A DNA stretch of 64,000 bases, from NCBI GenBank assembly GCA_963920635.1, contig OY987298.1, positions 119,340,035 to 119,404,034 of the forward strand, in the 5' to 3' direction. This document shows positions 11,355 to 21,509 of the stretch, in pieces. Each line of letters opens with the position of its first letter. The stretch's first letter is position 1. The notes under the pieces are model-generated. The model was not told the DNA's origin. It ran no database searches and saw nothing but the letters and a program-made list of their open reading frames with translations. Made by a program: the position numbers and the translations under genes. This stretch comes from Pseudeuparius sepicola (taxonomy: Eukaryota; Arthropoda; Insecta; Coleoptera; Anthribidae).

Positions 11355-12957
11355 TTATTCTATACTTTGGTGGTGCTCGACTGTATGCTTTTATAAGCTA
11401 GAAATTGATATTGCGTTTGATATTGAATTTGCATTCAACAAATATTAATTTCCTAGTTTCGCTATTCGCTGACTACTACAAAAGAACAAATAATTTAATT
11501 GTGACTGGCAGAGAGGAGCGACACAGTTTTGGAGCGGAGCGTGTAGAACTTCCCAGCGTTCCGGGGTGATTTGTATGTATTTTAAACTATGTCTAAACTT
11601 AAGTCTGAATTAAATAATAGAGAGCAACTCGGAATGGATATGAATAAGGAATGTTCCAAAGTACGTACATTACATAGATTTAACAGCACATCTAGCCTTA
11701 ATAACGACGAACATTCACTTTTGCATTTAGAATATTCTCACTTCATATATTATAATATGAAGAGAGCACCATTTACAAAATACTAAATATTTTGGACGAG
11801 AAAAAGATCGTCATCTGGCAATGTCGGAGATGTTTTGAGGCTTTCACAAACTGACGCAATGCCCATAGTTCAAGTTTATATTGGATTACCTTTTGAGAGA
11901 ACCAATCAATGACTAAAGCTCTAAAGATCTTTACGTGCTGCAACGACATCATATACATCCAGGGATAGTTCCAACTAAATGCAACCCTAAAAACTCAAAA
12001 GCTTTATATTAAAAGGTATAGAATACCGCCGCATGTCTGGCATTTGATTGTGAATACCTATCACTGTGTTCTGTGATCTACAATAACTTTGATCGGGTTG
12101 AGTTGAACAATAGCTGTCAACAATTTCACCTCTGCCAAGAGAATGGAGTTTGCAGGTAAAGACCAGAGTAGTTATACGAGACCACAGTACCTTATGCCTA
12201 TAAATTTTGCCGAATTCATGGCAGCTAACGCAATTGCCAGAAATTTCGCATATATCGTACGGAAGCGCGCTCTCGCCTTATTGCCTTTTATTAAAATTTA
12301 TGCCGTTATTTATCTACACGTCGCAGCGGCGAAAGACGGACGGGGCTGCGTAAATAACAGCGCCGCCTGCTATGATCGGACGGGACGTTTTATCTCGCCC
12401 ATAGATAGCGGGAAAAATTGGGATAATGCGCTGCGAATCAAATTTCCATTTAGACGTGAAACCACTCAGCCACCGGGACCGGGTCCAAGAGTTGGAGTGG
12501 CCCTGATACGCTGTTTACACCGTCTGGAGCATTTTTAGGTTATGTGTTTTGCCATTGCGAGGCAAAATTTTAAAGATGAAACCACGTATTGTCGGAAATT
12601 TTCTTTGTGGCGCAAACAGACCCATTTAATGTTTAATTATATAACATTTACTGTGCGGTGAAGAGCCCAATTAAAAATAAAATGGACAAAAACACGTTTA
12701 CGGCATTGGAATAATTCCAATTCAATTATTGGAATTCACTACCAGATTGCTACAAGCTCGTGTTTACACAGTAACTATATTACAAAATAAAAATATTTAA
12801 TTTGTTCGACTTTTAAACAATATAGTTATTTGTGTGGTCAACTTTAAATGTGAAATTAAAAAAGCTGGTAAAAGGGTTTTTTTATTCTCAATTTTATTTT
12901 CTGCTTTTTAGTACCTATTTGATTCCCATGTCAGGAGGGAATATATAGTAAAGAAAT
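11355..12957. other. Non-coding stretch with GC-rich island at about 12190-12530
   Basis: No recognised gene. The island contains a 131-codon open frame (12143-12538), but its translation has no recognisable domain and its composition looks like GC-rich non-coding DNA. AT-rich homeobox-like blocks (TTTATTAAAATTTATG, GTTATTTATC) sit among GC-rich ones, so a cis-regulatory element is possible. The block AATTTATGnnGTTATTTATC occurs again near 14950. Confidence 0.3.
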
Positions 12958-13290
12958 TTATTCCGCCATCTTGGGGCGGCAGCCATATTGGATTTCGTAT
13001 GAAGTTATTCACCTTATTGTTTTCTACATGTCAAGCCCTTTCATTTGATACCCATATTAAGGGGGTTGACAAAAAATACATCATCCGCCATCTTGGAGCG
13101 GCGGCCATTTTAAAAGTATTACAATATTGGGTATTGCATATTGCATTGTCACCGGAACTAAAGATGCGTATGCAAAGTTTCAGCTCAATCTGATGTCAAG
13201 AAGTGGTTCTAATTCAGCTTGCAAGATGCGACCCACCCTAACAACAGGTGAAGTTAAATAAAAGCTTGTAAAAAAAATCTGTTAGCTTGG
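12958..13290. repeat. Dispersed repeat with TCCGCCATCTTGG modules
   Basis: Two modules beginning with TCCGCCATCTTGG (about 12961) and CCGCCATCTTGGAGC (about 13087) are followed by a region ending GTTAAATAAAAGCTTGT. The same module start and the same tail occur in the tandem array at 16921-17490. Both therefore belong to one transposon-derived family. No coding sequence. Confidence 0.6.
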
Positions 13291-13633
13291 CGTGAGACCA
13301 ACTAAATAAAATCTCTACTAATTTAACTAGGCCCACAAAACCTACTACTGATAATAATTAGTGATTGTATAAAACATCCAATAATAACAGAGTGAATTAT
13401 GCTACCATCAACACCTACGATGATAAAAAAAAATGATTTTACAAATACATCAAAATATATAGGTCGTGCTTTGGATTGTCATACAGTAAAAAAGTTGGAA
13501 TGGAATTTCACTAAAATTAAACTCATTAATGTCTCAATTTCTGAGTAGACAATCGGCTTAGAGAATGAAAATGAAAAAGCAATTTTGAGTAATTGAGTAA
13601 ATCTTTACAATTATTTAATATACAGGGAAAAAA
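13291..13633. other. Non-coding AT-rich stretch
   Basis: Nothing recognised. Confidence 0.3.
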
Positions 13634-14239
13634 TATTCAGTTCATCTACTTCCACCAGTGCCGGAGAGAAAACAATAATATTTTTTAATAACAAAATGGC
13701 ACACCACTGGAAAAATAATCTTTTTTGCTTTCACTAAATTTCCCAATAAATTCTAAGAAAAAACTATTCTTGACTTTTTTTGAAAAATGTACTTTTTTGA
13801 AAAATTCACTTTTGTTGGTTTTAACTTTTTTGCAGAATTAATTGAAAGTAGGTCTAGGCTTTCAAAATTATGCAGACCTACTGAGTGTTTGATTCCGAAC
13901 AACTTTCCTTAATAACATTTATTTGGTCCTAAAATCTAGATTCGAAAAATCATGTGTCCTAGGAATTAAAAAGAAACTAATTTTTCGCACCAATAAAATG
14001 GTTTACGGCAAAATTTTATTAAGGAAAGTTGTTCAGAGTTAAAAACTCAGTAGGTGTGCAAAATTTCGAAAGCCTCGATTTTCTTTGATTTAAAAAAATG
14101 AAAAGTCACAAAAGTTGATTTTTCAAAAACGGTACATTTTTCGAAAAAAAAAATCAAGAATATTTATTTCTTATTAAAAAATATGAATGTTGATCCCCGT
14201 CTCTCCGGCACTGGTGAAAATAAATGTGCTGAATCATTA
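13634..14239. mobile_element. Foldback element D, long palindrome
   Basis: The left arm begins ATTCAGTTCATCTACTTCC; the right arm ends with the inverted counterpart near GCTGAATCATT. The shared blocks CACCAGTGCCGGAGAGA and ACTTTCCTTAATAA appear inverted on both sides of a centre near 13940. The arms match parts of element A (1384-1735) and of the nested element at 39524-40405. A TACAGGG motif lies just outside the left arm, at 13621. Non-coding and non-autonomous. Confidence 0.7.
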
Positions 14240-14487
14240 GGCTTTTTGCGCAAATGCTAATAACGGCCATTGTGATAAATATTTTTAAATAATTTTTGTC
14301 TCAAAATGTGAGTAGGTACCTAATTACTTAGATTAAAATTTTTTGTATTGACCAAAAGTTTAAAATTATTCGTGATACTCGCTACAGATCGAAAAAAGCC
14401 ATTTTATGGGTCAAAATGTTGAATCACCACGCACGTGCTGTACCTACATTGTGTCTTCAGTCGAATTTTTATTGTGATTGTTCAATC

Positions 14488-14515
14488 ACCTTGTCTATCA
14501 ATTTCGATAGACAAG
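14488..14515. repeat. Short perfect hairpin
   Basis: CCTTGTCTATC and GATAGACAAGG pair perfectly (11 bp) around a 6-base loop. It could form a small RNA hairpin if transcribed. No wider context supports a function. Confidence 0.5.
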
Positions 14516-14519
14516 GATA

Positions 14520-15210
14520 TAGCACATTCAACAAAAAGTTGAAACGAAGAATTTTTTTTAAAATGATATTGAGGTTGACAAAAGACCTGACAGGCAGTGA
14601 ATAACTGGGTAATGTAGTTTATTTCCAATAACCTTTCAACCAAAATTGTCATTGCGAATGTTCGAGCACTGAGTTGATGTATACCACCGATGAACATAAC
14701 GTTGAAAGTTCGATTCCAATATGTAATAACTATTGACATTACCAGAAAATAGCGCGGAAATATGAAATCATAGTTTTTCTCAAATTGCCAGTCTGGATTC
14801 CCCTCGGGTGTCTTTCCACCAGGACAGCCGGTAGTAAGTTACTTTTATCGCGCCAGTTTGATTCGGTATCGGCCGACGCTAAATCAAACTAACGCACGGA
14901 ATTTTATACATTTCAGCACAGAGTGGGCTGTCTTATTGCTCTATATTGGAATTTATGTTGTTATTTATCTAGCTGGCCGCCGACTGTGAAGACTGATGAT
15001 CCGCATGCAGTACCTACCCTGGGACTTAAAACATAAAACATTCCATTTCACTAACTTGACAAAGGGTATAACACGAAATATAGCTTTGTATAATATAATA
15101 TAGCTTTGTATACTTATAACATATAATATTTATTAAGAATAGAATTCTGTTACGGCATTCCCTTCCAGAGTTAGGTACACCTTATTGGTCTAAGAGAACT
15201 ACTATGGTTA
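14520..15210. other. Non-coding stretch
   Basis: No gene. A mixed-GC segment at about 14800-15010 may be regulatory DNA; nothing specific is visible. Confidence 0.25.
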
Positions 15211-15212
15211 TA

Positions 15213-16379
15213 CAGGGTGAGTCATTAGTAATAGCACATAGTGCAACCGCATATATTTTGGGCCAAAATATTACGATTGAGGCTATATGCCTTATAGAAA
15301 TTATGTTTGTTTAAGAGATACAGGGCGTTAAATTTCATTTTTTGAAATTGAATTATGTTACATCTCTCGAAATAATCAAGCTGCTGAACTGAAATTTGGC
15401 ACAGCTATGTTTTTGGGGATGGAGAATAAGCTGAAAATGCCAATTTTTACCTATCTTACAAAGGGCGCCAGTTGGTCTGTTTTTGGATGGTGCTTGTACT
15501 CGTAACTTTTTTGAGGTTATCTTTTTGGTCCTGCGGGTCCATTATTTTAGTGCATCTTTTCATTCTGCGAAAAATAGGTACTCTTGTTTCATAACGATAA
15601 AATTAACCGTTTGCGTTGAAATTGCCAAAAACGTGCCCTAAAACACCTGTTGACTTCAAGATTCGAAAAATAAAATATTCACCTACTGCTTTCAAATATT
15701 GCACAGCGATTGTACCATTTAAAGAGAGAAAAAAAAACCCATATGAACAATGTCCCAAAAAATGTTCACTTTCAAAATGGAAAGGATTGAAACTTGACAA
15801 AATTTGGACACCCTATTTCAAGAAAACAAATGTGTTTCGACCAATGTTCACTTGGCATTTTTTTGTACATTTTCAATGTACAGTTGATGTGTAACATTTG
15901 AAAGTAGTAGGTGAAAATTTTATTTTTCGAATATTAAAGTCAACCGGTGTTTTGGGGCACGCTGTGGCAATTTAAACGCAAAGGGTTGATTTGGTCGTTA
16001 TGAAACAAGAGTACCTTCTTGTTGCAGAATAAAAAGATGCACTAAAATGAGTGACCTGCAGGGCCAAAAAGATAACCTCAAAACCGTTAGGAGTAAAAAC
16101 ACGATCCAAAAACAGCGCAGGGCGCCCTCTGTGAGAGGCGTAGAAATGGACTGTTTCAGCTTATTCTCTATCCCCAAAAGCACAGCAGTGCCAAATTTCA
16201 GTTCAGCATCTTGATTAGTTTGGGAGATGTAGCCATAATTCAATTTCAAAAAATAAACTTTAACGCCCTGTATCTCTTAAACAAACAATATTTCTATAAG
16301 CCATATTAGCCTCATTCGTAATATTTTGGCCCAAAATATATGCGGTTGCACTATGTGCCATTACTAATGACTCAACCCG
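15213..16379. mobile_element. Foldback element C, long palindrome, TA-flanked
   Basis: The left end CAGGGTGAGTCATTAGTAAT and the inverted right end match for the whole arm; the right terminus has decayed to CAACCCG. TA flanks both ends (15211-15212 and 16380-16381). The whole 1,167 bp folds on a centre near 15796. Internal blocks are shared with element B and with 45581-46110. Open frames on both strands are shadows of the palindrome. Confidence 0.8.
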
Positions 16380-16466
16380 TATATGTATGTATGATGCCTA
16401 TAAATCACTTTCGGGGGATATTATTTATGTTCACGCGGAATCAAGAAATAACAGAATTTCCTGTTT

Positions 16467-16799
16467 AAATAAATTAAAAGTAAAAAAATATTTTTAAAAA
16501 AAGCTTTTATTTAAATGCGCTAAAAAGAATAAAATAATCTTTTCTTTTAAAACTTTTACTATCAACTTATAACGTCATTCCACAATTTATATGATATAAA
16601 AGCTTGTCGCGAGATTTAAGTAGTGGTATTTACTTAGTTTGAAAACTTAAATCTCGCGACAAGCTTTTATATCATATAAATTGTGGAATGACGTTATAAG
16701 TTGATAGTAAAAGTTTTAAAAGAAAAGATTATTTTATTCTTTTTAGCGCATTTAAATAAAAGCTTTTTTTAAAAATATTTTTTTACTTTTAATTTATTT
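16467..16799. repeat. Perfect inverted repeat, 154-bp arms, 25-bp spacer
   Basis: Arms 16467-16620 and 16646-16799 are exact reverse complements by my base-by-base reading, with no gap or mismatch. The spacer is 25 bp. Part of the arm (TTAAATAAAAGCTTTTTTT inverted) matches the tail of the neighbouring repeat family that ends at about 17490. Such perfection implies very recent formation or ongoing gene conversion. If transcribed it would make a long perfect double-stranded RNA stem. Confidence 0.9.
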
Positions 16800-16920
16800 T
16801 GTAATTTTTAGTTTGGCCAGGTGTCTGAGTCTATTCATCTCAGTTAACGCATCATTGTTGCAAGGTCGTTTGCCGGTTAGTTTAGAACAGTCTAGCTCTT
16901 CAATGAGGAGACCTTCTAAT

Positions 16921-17490
16921 GACCATCTTGGGTGTTCCGCCATGTTGGATTTAGAATGACGTCACACATATAATCATGCATTGTCATCCAAATTAAACGT
17001 GTGTACAAAATTTCAGCTCGATCGGTTGAAATTTAACTAGTCCGCCATCTTGAGTGTTCCGCCATGTTGGATTTAGAATGACGTCACACATATAATCATG
17101 CATTGTCATCCAAATTAAACGTGTGTACAAAATTTCAGCTCGATCGGTTGAAAGTTAACTAGTCCGCCATCTTGAGTGTTCCGCCATGTTGGATTTAGAA
17201 TGACGTCACACATATAATCATGCATTGTCATCCAAATTAAACGTGTGTACAAAATTTCAGCTCGATCGGTTGAAATTTAACTAGTCCGCCATCTTGGGTG
17301 ATCCGCCATGTTGGATTTAGAAAGACGTCACACATATAATCATGCATTGTCATCCAAATTAAACGTGTGTACAAAATTTCAGCTCGATCGGTTGAAGATA
17401 TCTGCTTCAAAATTGAGTTGCAAGATTCCACCCGAACAAATTACATACATACATACATACATACATACATTGCAAGTTAAATAAAAGCTT
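16921..17490. repeat. 122-bp tandem repeat, four copies, with ACATAC tail
   Basis: Four units of 122 bp follow one another (starts near 16919, 17041, 17163 and 17285), each with CCATGTTGGATTTAGAA, a TGACGTCA site (GACGTCA only in the last unit) and TTTCAGCTCGATCGGTTGAA. Differences between units are very few. The array is followed by an ACATAC microsatellite (17441-17470) and the tail AAGTTAAATAAAAGCTTTT, as in the repeat at 12958-13290. This is a transposon-derived structure with internal amplification. Confidence 0.85.
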
Positions 17491-18086
17491 TTAAAAATGG
17501 TGAGTTGTCGTGACAAAATATTAGCATTCGTTCAAATAAGTCGAGGGGAACCTCCAAATCCCTACACTTCCTATAGTGGTTCTCACTGTTTGTAATGCCA
17601 TTAAACACTATGGTTTGTTGTTTAGATTATTGCACCTGCCTAGGGTAATTGTGCAACGTTTGTTTTGAGAATTGGTGCAATTAACACAATGTACTTTGGG
17701 CGCAACCCGCCGATATAACGCTACCGAAACCCATAATATTAGCTTCAATAGCTCAGTGCTGCGCACACAATCCTATAAATTTAATTAAGGGAGTATGCAT
17801 TTAAAATTGGTACTTTGTAGGTATTTTATTTGGGCCTTTATCTGCTAATAAAAATGTTGATTCCTGGAACACGAAGATAACTTAAATTAAAAATATTGGA
17901 CATACTACCTAAAAATTGTGAAACAAAGTCATAACAAAGTGATAAATTAATTAAAGATAATACTCTGGTAAGATCTAATAACACATTGATGTTTTAGAAT
18001 CAAACATGAACGTTGCTTTCATATCCTAGATTATAGTAGTTGTCTACCTATTATTACCTAACCAGAAAAAAAAATAAAAAAATATT
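17491..18086. other. Non-coding stretch
   Basis: No gene seen. A run of A on the plus strand at its right end serves as the T-rich terminator of the adjacent tRNA gene. Confidence 0.3.
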
Positions 18087-18158
18087 GGGTTCGTCCGGGA
18101 TTTGAACCCGGGACCTCCCGCACCCTAAGCGGAAATCATACCCCTAGACCAACGAGCC
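18087..18158 (-). tRNA. tRNA-Pro (anticodon AGG)
   Basis: Read on the minus strand the 72-nt sequence folds as a standard cloverleaf. The acceptor stem is GGCTCGT/ACGAACC, the anticodon stem TCCGC/GCGGG with loop TTAGGGT (anticodon AGG), and the T arm CCGGG-TTCAAAT-CCCGG. The internal promoter boxes are present (TGGTCTAGGGG and GGTTCAAATCC). Just past the 3' end the minus strand has a run of T, the RNA polymerase III terminator. CCA is not encoded, as usual for eukaryotes. Oddity: the acceptor stem has one C-A mismatch at pair 3-70, and pair 27-43 is a U-G wobble. It may be functional or a slightly damaged copy; I lean towards a real gene. Confidence 0.9.
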
Positions 18159-19479
18159 GCCATAAACCAGTTCATAATACTACATTCTCGGCGATATTGA
18201 CCGAGAAATGTAATGCATAACATCAGTGAAGGTCATCAAGTAACAAGATACCTATATCAAGCGTGCAGCAGGCACGCGTCCTCTCCAGCGCCTATCTGAG
18301 ATACCCATACCGGCTAAAATCGGACTGTACTGTACAGTGTACAGGATCATTTTTTTCAAGTTGTTTATATTCACCGCACATAGAATCTCTGTTTGGAGTT
18401 TTTGGTCTGGCAGTTCGGAAGTAGGTTTTGTTTTTCTTCAAAGTAAACATTAGCATCTTTTAACAGATCTTTCACACTTAGAAAAAATCACTCCAGCCGG
18501 AACTGCCGTATAATAGTCAAATATTGTGGGTGGAATAAAAAATAATAATTTTGCATAAGCACAACATAACGAATGATTGCCTTATGTATCCCTCTAACCC
18601 CTCCAATATTTGTATGAAATTCTCTCTTGAATCTGACCGCCACTGACTAAATGCCTCTCCAAACAAATTCTACATGCGATGGAACCAGCATATTTAGGAA
18701 CAGAGAATAGCACCTCAATATGCTATTTTTTACAGACAATAACGACGCCACTGGCGAGGTAACGACCGCGAAGTGGGCTGACTAGAAGCTACATTCTTGG
18801 GCGACGTGCTATGTTGCCGGTTTTAGCTGGTATTCCCCGATCTTAAATAATTTTACCATTTATGCATTTATGAAAGGCCAATTTAATTAAAGTATCAATT
18901 GAACTTACCCTTACTTGCGTTTATTTCAATGATGTTAACTTCTGTTCTTATTCTTGTTAATCCTTGAAAAAATCAGGCGGTGGAGGCGGCCCTTCCGCGA
19001 ATTGTATCGGCAACGTCGCACCGCGAGCAAAACGACAGTCGCCACATCGAGAGGGAGCGCAGAGCGCGACTGCGCAGGAGAGTCGGCCAGTCGGCCATTA
19101 GAAACCAAGAAACCGACAACGCCAAAAGATACGCGGAGAAGGTACTACAATTCCCCTCGGACGCAGGGCTAGTTGAGGTCTAAATTCCGTCGGTGGACGC
19201 CGTGGAAAACTGTAGTACCATATCGTCCGGGCGCTGCCGTGCCGGCGAATTTTTTTTTCGAAACCGGGAGTTTTGTGATAATATGGCAAGTGCGAATGTG
19301 AGTGCGTATCTTACCGATGTGTTACCATTCAACTTACCAGAGGAGGATGGTTTTTAAACCACCTTTCATTTGCTATCAGCGGTTATTATCCTAAAGGGAT
19401 AATAAAAGGTAGGCACATTTAGATAAATCAGTAGATACCTTAAAAGATAAAAAAATATTGAGTGTTTTCCTTGCCTGGC
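18159..19479. other. Non-coding stretch with GC-rich segment at 18975-19260
   Basis: No gene is recognised. The segment at 18975-19260 is GC-rich and open in more than one frame, but none of the translations shows a known domain. A short ATG frame at 19282-19356 (25 codons, then stop) follows. The composition could be a promoter or 5' leader. The Polinton-like element is inserted at its right edge. Confidence 0.3.
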
Positions 19480-19485
19480 GCCGCG
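19480..19485. repeat. 6-bp target site duplication, left copy
   Basis: GCCGCG directly precedes the left inverted repeat and is repeated exactly at 38365-38370, directly after the right one. Six-base duplications are the rule for Maverick/Polinton insertion. Confidence 0.9.
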
Positions 19486-19560
19486 AGTAGTGAGTCAAAG
19501 CGGGTACGAGTCCAAAATGGCCGCCAAGGTCGTCGTTGTTGCGAAGTCGCGATGGGGTGT

Positions 19561-19800
19561 TCAAGGTCAAGGGGCGTGGCTAGAATAGCTTCAAGGTTAA
19601 TTTCCGAGAACCGCTTCAAGGTTTCTGGGAATTGATGTACAAGGTCAAGGGGTGTGGTTTCCTAGAATAGCTTCAAGGTTAATTTCCGAGAATCGCTTCA
19701 AGGTTAATTTCTGGGAATTGAAGGGGGGCGTGGTTAGAATAGCTTCAAGGTTTCCGCGCTTCAAGGTTGAATCGCGGAGGCTTAGAGGTCAAAGTGTGTG
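19561..19800 (+). promoter_or_regulatory. Array of TCAAGGTYA half-sites with GC/CACCC boxes
   Basis: TCAAGGTCA occurs at 19561-19569, ACAAGGTCA at 19639-19647 and TCAAGGTTA at 19591, 19673 and 19698; TCAAGG variants follow at 19616, 19745 and 19761, and AGAGGTCAAAG at about 19784. TCAAGGTCA is the extended half-site bound by monomeric nuclear receptors of the FTZ-F1/HR39 and ERR types. GGGGCGTGG or GGGGTGTGG boxes directly follow both full sites, and GGGGGGCGTGG occurs near 19723. The array sits 60-330 bp upstream of the start site at 19888, so it probably drives the inverted-repeat gene. Binding is inference from motif match. Confidence 0.55.
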
Positions 19801-19854
19801 GCTTCTGGGAATTTGGGTGGGAAGGCATTTCCATTAGCCCCACCCCTCTAGCTT

Positions 19855-19890
19855 TGATAAAAGACAGAGTTTGCTGTTTGGAGTTTCAGT
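19855..19890 (+). promoter_or_regulatory. Core promoter: TATA box and initiator
   Basis: TGATAAAAG at 19855-19863 acts as a TATA box, and TCAGT at 19886-19890 is an arthropod initiator with its A at 19888, about 30 bp downstream. The predicted 5' UTR is only about 11 nt before the ATG at 19899. The identical arrangement is present inverted at 37960-37995. Confidence 0.6.
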
Positions 19891-19898
19891 AGCCGAAG

Positions 19899-20228
19899 AT
19901 GGCTTGCAGCAAAATGGATTTGGAAACCATCAACAAATTTGGTTGCTTGTCTCAGAAACCGACGGTAAAGTTAGTGGAATTGGATGAAGGCGTGCCGATG
20001 AAAATTCTCTCGGGCAAGGTGGTGCAAACGACGTTCGGGGAGACCGTTTTGCTTGAGTTGGAGGAGAGTGTCGTTTTCCTGCCGAACAGAGTGACACAGG
20101 TGTTCAAGCCGTGCATCGAACATTTTTCCAGTGGAAAATACTCGCTGGTTTACAAAGGACAAGTGGATATGGGGAAAAACAAGGCCAATCAGTTCGAAAT
20201 AGTGGAAAATGTCCCCATGGGGGAATAG
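19899..20228 (+). CDS. Small OB-fold-like protein, left inverted-repeat copy
   Basis: An intact 109-codon gene lies wholly inside the left inverted repeat, with TATA/Inr promoter upstream and AATAAA at 20295-20300. The predicted protein is about 12 kDa with no signal peptide or membrane segment. Residues about 20-90 alternate beta-strand-like segments: VKLVELDEG, then FGETVLLELEES (46-57), VVFLPNRV (58-65) and YSLVYKG (81-87). That order (strand, TxFGxxxxLEL, VFLPxR, YxLxYKG) resembles a family of small insect proteins that I recall as repetitive and linked to mobile or viral elements, and it is compatible with an OB-fold single-strand nucleic-acid binder. The fold assignment is inference. 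It differs from the right copy only at residue 14 (Phe here, Val there). Being intact twice while the interior is decayed suggests selection or gene conversion. The real role is unknown. Confidence 0.75.
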   Translation: MACSKMDLETINKFGCLSQKPTVKLVELDEGVPMKILSGKVVQTTFGETVLLELEESVVFLPNRVTQVFKPCIEHFSSGKYSLVYKGQVDMGKNKANQFEIVENVPMGE

Positions 20229-20885
20229 AAAATTAACATGGAATTCTTCATATAGTAATTAGTGTTATAATCTTGAATGTCATAAAACGTGCTTAATAAA
20301 GGAATAGAATGTGTACTTCAAATAGTCTTGTAATTTGTGTTTTAATCTGTAGAAAAATCATGTGAATCCAAGGTTCCTAAAACTGAGAAAAAACTGAGGG
20401 AGGATTCTAGAATTAGAAAATCATTTCAAGGAAATGCCTTCAGTGTTATGTTGTAAATAAAACAAAAAATTCGATTTCCAAATTTATATTTGCTATGACA
20501 ACGGTATGACTCACAACTGGATTAAGCGATCCGACCTTGAAGTCGAAATTCCGATTTTGGGGGAATAGAAAATTAACATGGGGAATTCTTCATATAGTAA
20601 TTAGTGTTATAATCTTGAATGTCATAAAACGTGCTTAATAAAGGAATAGAATGTGTACTTCAAATAGTCTTGTAATTTGTGTTTTAATCTGTAGAAAAAT
20701 CATGTGAATCCAAGGTTCCTAAAACTGAGAAAAAACTGAGGGAGGATTCTAGAATTAGAAAATCATTTCAAGGAAATGCCTTCAGTGTTATGTTGTAAAT
20801 AAAACAAATAATTCGATTTCCAAATTTTTATTTGCTATGACAACGGTATGACTCACAACTGGATCAAGCGATCCATAATTCGATA
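20220..20885 (+). repeat. Tandem duplication of the gene's 3' UTR
   Basis: The block from GGGGGAATAGAAAATTAACA (20219) to about 20533 is repeated almost exactly at 20560-20885, including the poly(A) signal AATAAA and the distal sequence TATGACTCACAACTGGAT. The right inverted repeat has only one copy. The duplication therefore arose after, or escaped, homogenisation of the two ends. A third partial piece (about 20925-20985) follows. Confidence 0.85.
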
Positions 20886-21100
20886 ACATGTGAGAGTCTA
20901 CAATCAAAATAAAAACTCTTGCTGGAATTTGTGTTTTAATCTGTAGAAAAATCTGTAAGGTTCCTAAAACTGAGGACCCACAAGGGTTCTAGAATTACTG
21001 TAGAAAATATCTTCTAATTCTTTTAATAAAGGACCCAGTATTATGTCAACAGAATATTTCAAACCTCATTCTATCTTTACTTGCTGTAAATTAGACAACG

Positions 21101-21440
21101 GTAATTATCCGCGTGATATGCAAAGTCCTCGCATATCAATCTCAACCTTGTAAAAACCGTTGCTGGACAACATAAATTGTTGCCGTTAAGGAAAATCTTA
21201 ATGTTTCGATGTTGGTTAATATAACTTCAAGTCCATTTCTGTAGCGCTTATTAAGTAAGCCTCCCAATGTCAACCTTAATCGGTGCGCCGGCAAAAGATC
21301 TAATAATGTGTTTATTTAAACAAGTTATAAACATCTCCACTCGATCCCCCGGCCAAACTTATATCTCGGTGTTCGGTAGGCAGGCGGACCCGAATGACAT
21401 CATGTGTCCCGGCTGATATTTTAATTAACTAGCGTCAAAG
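21101..21440. repeat. Interior module R1, copy 1
   Basis: This segment (ATCCGCGTGATATGCAAAGT, then CCGTTGCTGGACAACAT, then GGCAAAAGATCTAATAATG) recurs in the same orientation at 22455-22740 and, more diverged, at 34560-34850. Insertions and deletions of irregular length separate the copies, so no shared reading frame is preserved. It is a non-coding or long-dead module of the large element. Confidence 0.75.
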
Positions 21441-21509
21441 CGAAGCCTTGTTTAATCATACACAGCATTATATTTTATAAACTCATAATATCTGAGTGAC
21501 TCACATAGC

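Larger units (their letters stand above)
19486..20533. repeat. Left terminal inverted repeat of the 18.9-kb element
   Basis: It matches the reverse complement of 37278-38364 nearly base for base, including promoter, gene and 3' UTR. It ends inside the sequence TGACTCACAACTGGATTAAG plus the following bases; the last part of it is repeated immediately downstream (20560-20885). Compared with the right copy it lacks an extra block of about 40 bp present near 37422-37466. Confidence 0.9.

Noticed and set aside
12143..12538. 131-codon plus-strand open frame
   Set aside because: No recognisable family; GC-rich, low-stop DNA with regulatory-like motifs explains it.
15603..15894. Open frames on both strands at the centre of element C
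   Set aside because: They mirror each other because the element is a palindrome; not genes.
16921..17410. CRISPR-like array
   Set aside because: Direct 122-bp units without spacers in animal DNA; it is a tandem satellite.
18954..19183. Overlapping arginine-rich frames
   Set aside because: Three frames are open at once because of GC-rich composition; none has a known domain.
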